The notes beneath the pieces are model-generated. The model was given only the letters and a program-made list of their open reading frames with translations, made no database searches and had not been told where the DNA came from. A program made the position numbers and the translations under genes. DNA of 64,000 nucleotides, taken from contig CALFWR010000016.1 of assembly GCA_937928555.1 (NCBI GenBank), positions 39,691 to 103,690 of the forward strand, written 5' to 3'. How positions within the stretch are numbered: position 1 is the first letter of the stretch; every line of letters starts with the position of its first letter. Shown one piece after another: positions 62,714 through 64,000 of the stretch. This DNA is from an uncultured Pirellulaceae bacterium. GTDB lineage: Bacteria > Planctomycetota > Planctomycetia > Pirellulales > Pirellulaceae.

Positions 62714-63403
62714 ATGGCTGATCCACAACTCTGTCTTCACCACGAATTATTGTTGCTGGTATTAGACGATTCCAAAGGGCACTTCGCTGGCAACATGTTC
62801 CAATACGGTGTTGCCGGTGCGATACTCAGCGAATTGTTGCTGCAGGGCTTGATTAAAGTCTCTCCCGAAGATGGCCAAACGGTTAGCGTCACCAATACGA
62901 GCAGCAGCGGTGACCCGATTCTTGATGAAGCCATGCAAAAGATCAACGAATCGAAGACACCCAGAGATTTGAAACACTGGGTTTTTCAAATTGCCCAGAT
63001 CCCAAAACTGTGTCATCGCGTGGCAATGCAGCTTTGCGAAATCGGAATTTTGAGTTTCGATGAATCAAAAGTATTGTGGCTGTTCACACGGCGGCGATAC
63101 CCGGAACTCAACGGCAGCTATGAAGACGCGATCCGCAGCAGGATGGCAGAGGTCATGTTTACAACCGACGCGAAATCAGACCAACGGACATCGGTTTTGA
63201 TTGCGTTTGCAAAATCGTCCGGCGCGCTTTCGGCCAACTTCGCCAGCGTCGAACTCAAGCAACATGATGCAAGGATCAAAGAAATTTGTGAAGGCAAACA
63301 GTTGGCTGCAGGCGCGACAGTCGAAGCCGTGGCAGCCGTCCAAGCCGCCATTGCCGCCGCCACCATCGCGACGACCATCGCCGTCACAGCGGCAACAAGC
63401 TGA
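62714..63403 (+). CDS. GOLPH3/VPS74 (GPP34) family protein
   Basis: A 229-residue protein. LHHELLLLVLDDSKGHFAGN and GVAGAILSELLLQGLI match the N-terminal core of the Golgi phosphoprotein 3 fold, and LKHWVFQIAQIPKLCHRVAM the middle helices. In eukaryotes GOLPH3 binds phosphatidylinositol-4-phosphate on the Golgi; bacterial homologues are known, chiefly in actinobacteria and a few others, with undefined roles. The basic lipid-binding pocket cannot be confirmed by eye. A C-terminal Ala/Thr stretch (VQAAIAAATIATTIAVTAAT) is hydrophobic and could be a membrane segment. Confidence 0.8.
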   Translation: MADPQLCLHHELLLLVLDDSKGHFAGNMFQYGVAGAILSELLLQGLIKVSPEDGQTVSVTNTSSSGDPILDEAMQKINESKTPRDLKHWVFQIAQIPKLCHRVAMQLCEIGILSFDESKVLWLFTRRRYPELNGSYEDAIRSRMAEVMFTTDAKSDQRTSVLIAFAKSSGALSANFASVELKQHDARIKEICEGKQLAAGATVEAVAAVQAAIAAATIATTIAVTAATS

Positions 63404-63459
63404 CGATTTCCGCGTGGTTCAGTTCCGTGAATGACAACTTCGATCTACCGAGCAATTCC

Positions 63460-63752
63460 GGGTGTAGTCTCGCTGGGGCGCAAAAAGGCGATGATTTGAC
63501 TACGTTTTTTTCAGGAAACAAGCTTGAGCAGCCCAATGGTAAGAATAGGCGTGCGAAACACCAAATAACGTGAAAAACAGCCTGACGTATGCGTTTCCGT
63601 GGTGGTACTTCTCGGCACTTTCGATACCAAAGATCGCCCAAGCATGCACCGCAAACAAAGCTGTTAACTCACGTCTGAACCGAACTTACACCGATTGCCT
63701 CAATTTTCCTCCTCAAAAACCCCGTAAACTTGCGCCTCAGCGAGTTTTTACC
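63460..63752 (+). repeat. R3 element (copy 3), about 293 bp
   Basis: It starts GGGTGTAGTCTCGCTGGGGC and ends TTGCGCCTCAGCGAGTTTTT followed by ACCC. It lies 57 bp after the GPP34 stop in the same orientation as copy 1. No target duplication is visible. Confidence 0.88.
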
Positions 63753-64000
63753 CATGCAGTCGGTAGGTTATTCGTGTCGATTCGTGAAATTCGTGGCAGC
63801 TTTTCGATTGAAAAGGGGACTTAGCTTCGGCCGATCCACTTCATTTGCGGGGTTCAAAGCTGGACCTGGTATCTTTCTCAATCGTATTGCGTCGCTGTCC
63901 CCGTTTCTTGGTTGTTGCCGGCGACCCGTTCCCATTTCTCTTTTCCGTCTCGGAATTTGACAGCCACGAATCGCACGAATTTTCACGAATGCAGGGCCAG
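63753..64000. repeat. Inverted arms built from ATTCGTG iterations; otherwise no gene
   Basis: Three ATTCGTG words at 63770-63797 are mirrored by three complementary words at 63962-63990, about 165 bp apart. The pair could be the ends of a fourth short element family. The stretch between them has no convincing gene, and the window ends just after. Confidence 0.55.

Overview
The window looks like a chromosomal segment of a planctomycete, probably of the Pirellulales type. The signs are SHD1-domain proteins, a CxxCH-type heme protein with a blue-copper/propeller-like front half, a DUF1501 remnant, a sulfatase, an ECF sigma factor coupled to a Ser/Thr kinase, a giant SdrD/Cna-B-like surface protein with an 'EERRVLTADP' N-terminal motif, and a GOLPH3/GPP34-family protein. 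This assignment rests on gene content only. I see no rRNA, tRNA, CRISPR array or complete transposase gene.

Layout. 1-2.25 kb: the 3' end of hslV, a SAM methyltransferase and a cluster of short repeats. 2.3-12.8 kb (minus strand): a type II secretion/pseudopilus operon ordered E-F-G-H-I-J-K-L-M plus a small membrane protein, largely with ATGA stop/start overlaps. 13-14.2 kb: repeats and a DUF1501 gene remnant. 14.2-19.8 kb (plus): a Tat-exported WD40 protein and a 1451-residue repeat-rich surface protein. 20-26.3 kb: a FabZ-like dehydratase, an ACT-domain protein, a sulfatase, an ADP-ribosylglycohydrolase fragment broken by hairpin repeats, then a translationally coupled sigma factor / zinc-finger kinase / secreted coiled-coil protein trio. 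27-34.5 kb (minus): an inositol-phosphatase-like enzyme, glnS, a PQQ-type propeller protein, gltX, and a UvrC-like GIY-YIG protein lacking the second nuclease domain. 35-42 kb: a lipoprotein, membrane and SHD1 proteins, and a 1011-residue heme-binding protein. 42-46 kb (minus): two ABC ATPase/permease pairs in one operon. 46-54.5 kb (minus): birA, a repeat-rich lipoprotein, a Nudix hydrolase, an M48 protease with lemA, a manganese-type superoxide dismutase, and a diguanylate cyclase. 54.8-63.4 kb: a membrane protein with a Lys/Ser tail, a NERD protein, a secreted hydrolase, a beta-helix protein, an SHD1 protein and a GPP34 protein, separated by repeats.

The most striking non-gene structure is a set of short dispersed elements. 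Families R1 (about 187 bp) and R2 (about 187 bp) share nearly the same terminal inverted repeats but have unrelated cores. Several copies are flanked by 5-bp direct repeats that fit YTNAR. A third family, R3 (about 293 bp), has different inverted ends. One R3 copy sits inside an R1 copy with a clean 8-10 bp target duplication, and that R1 copy abuts an R2-like copy, so three families are stacked at 57.4-58.1 kb. All of them lie between genes or at the edges of gene remnants, and none encodes a transposase, so they look like non-autonomous elements mobilised from elsewhere in the genome.

Functional themes are export and the cell surface (pseudopilus operon, giant Cna-B protein, sulfatase, secreted hydrolase, lipoproteins), stress or envelope quality control (M48/LemA, SOD, ABC pairs, diguanylate cyclase) and translation (glnS, gltX).
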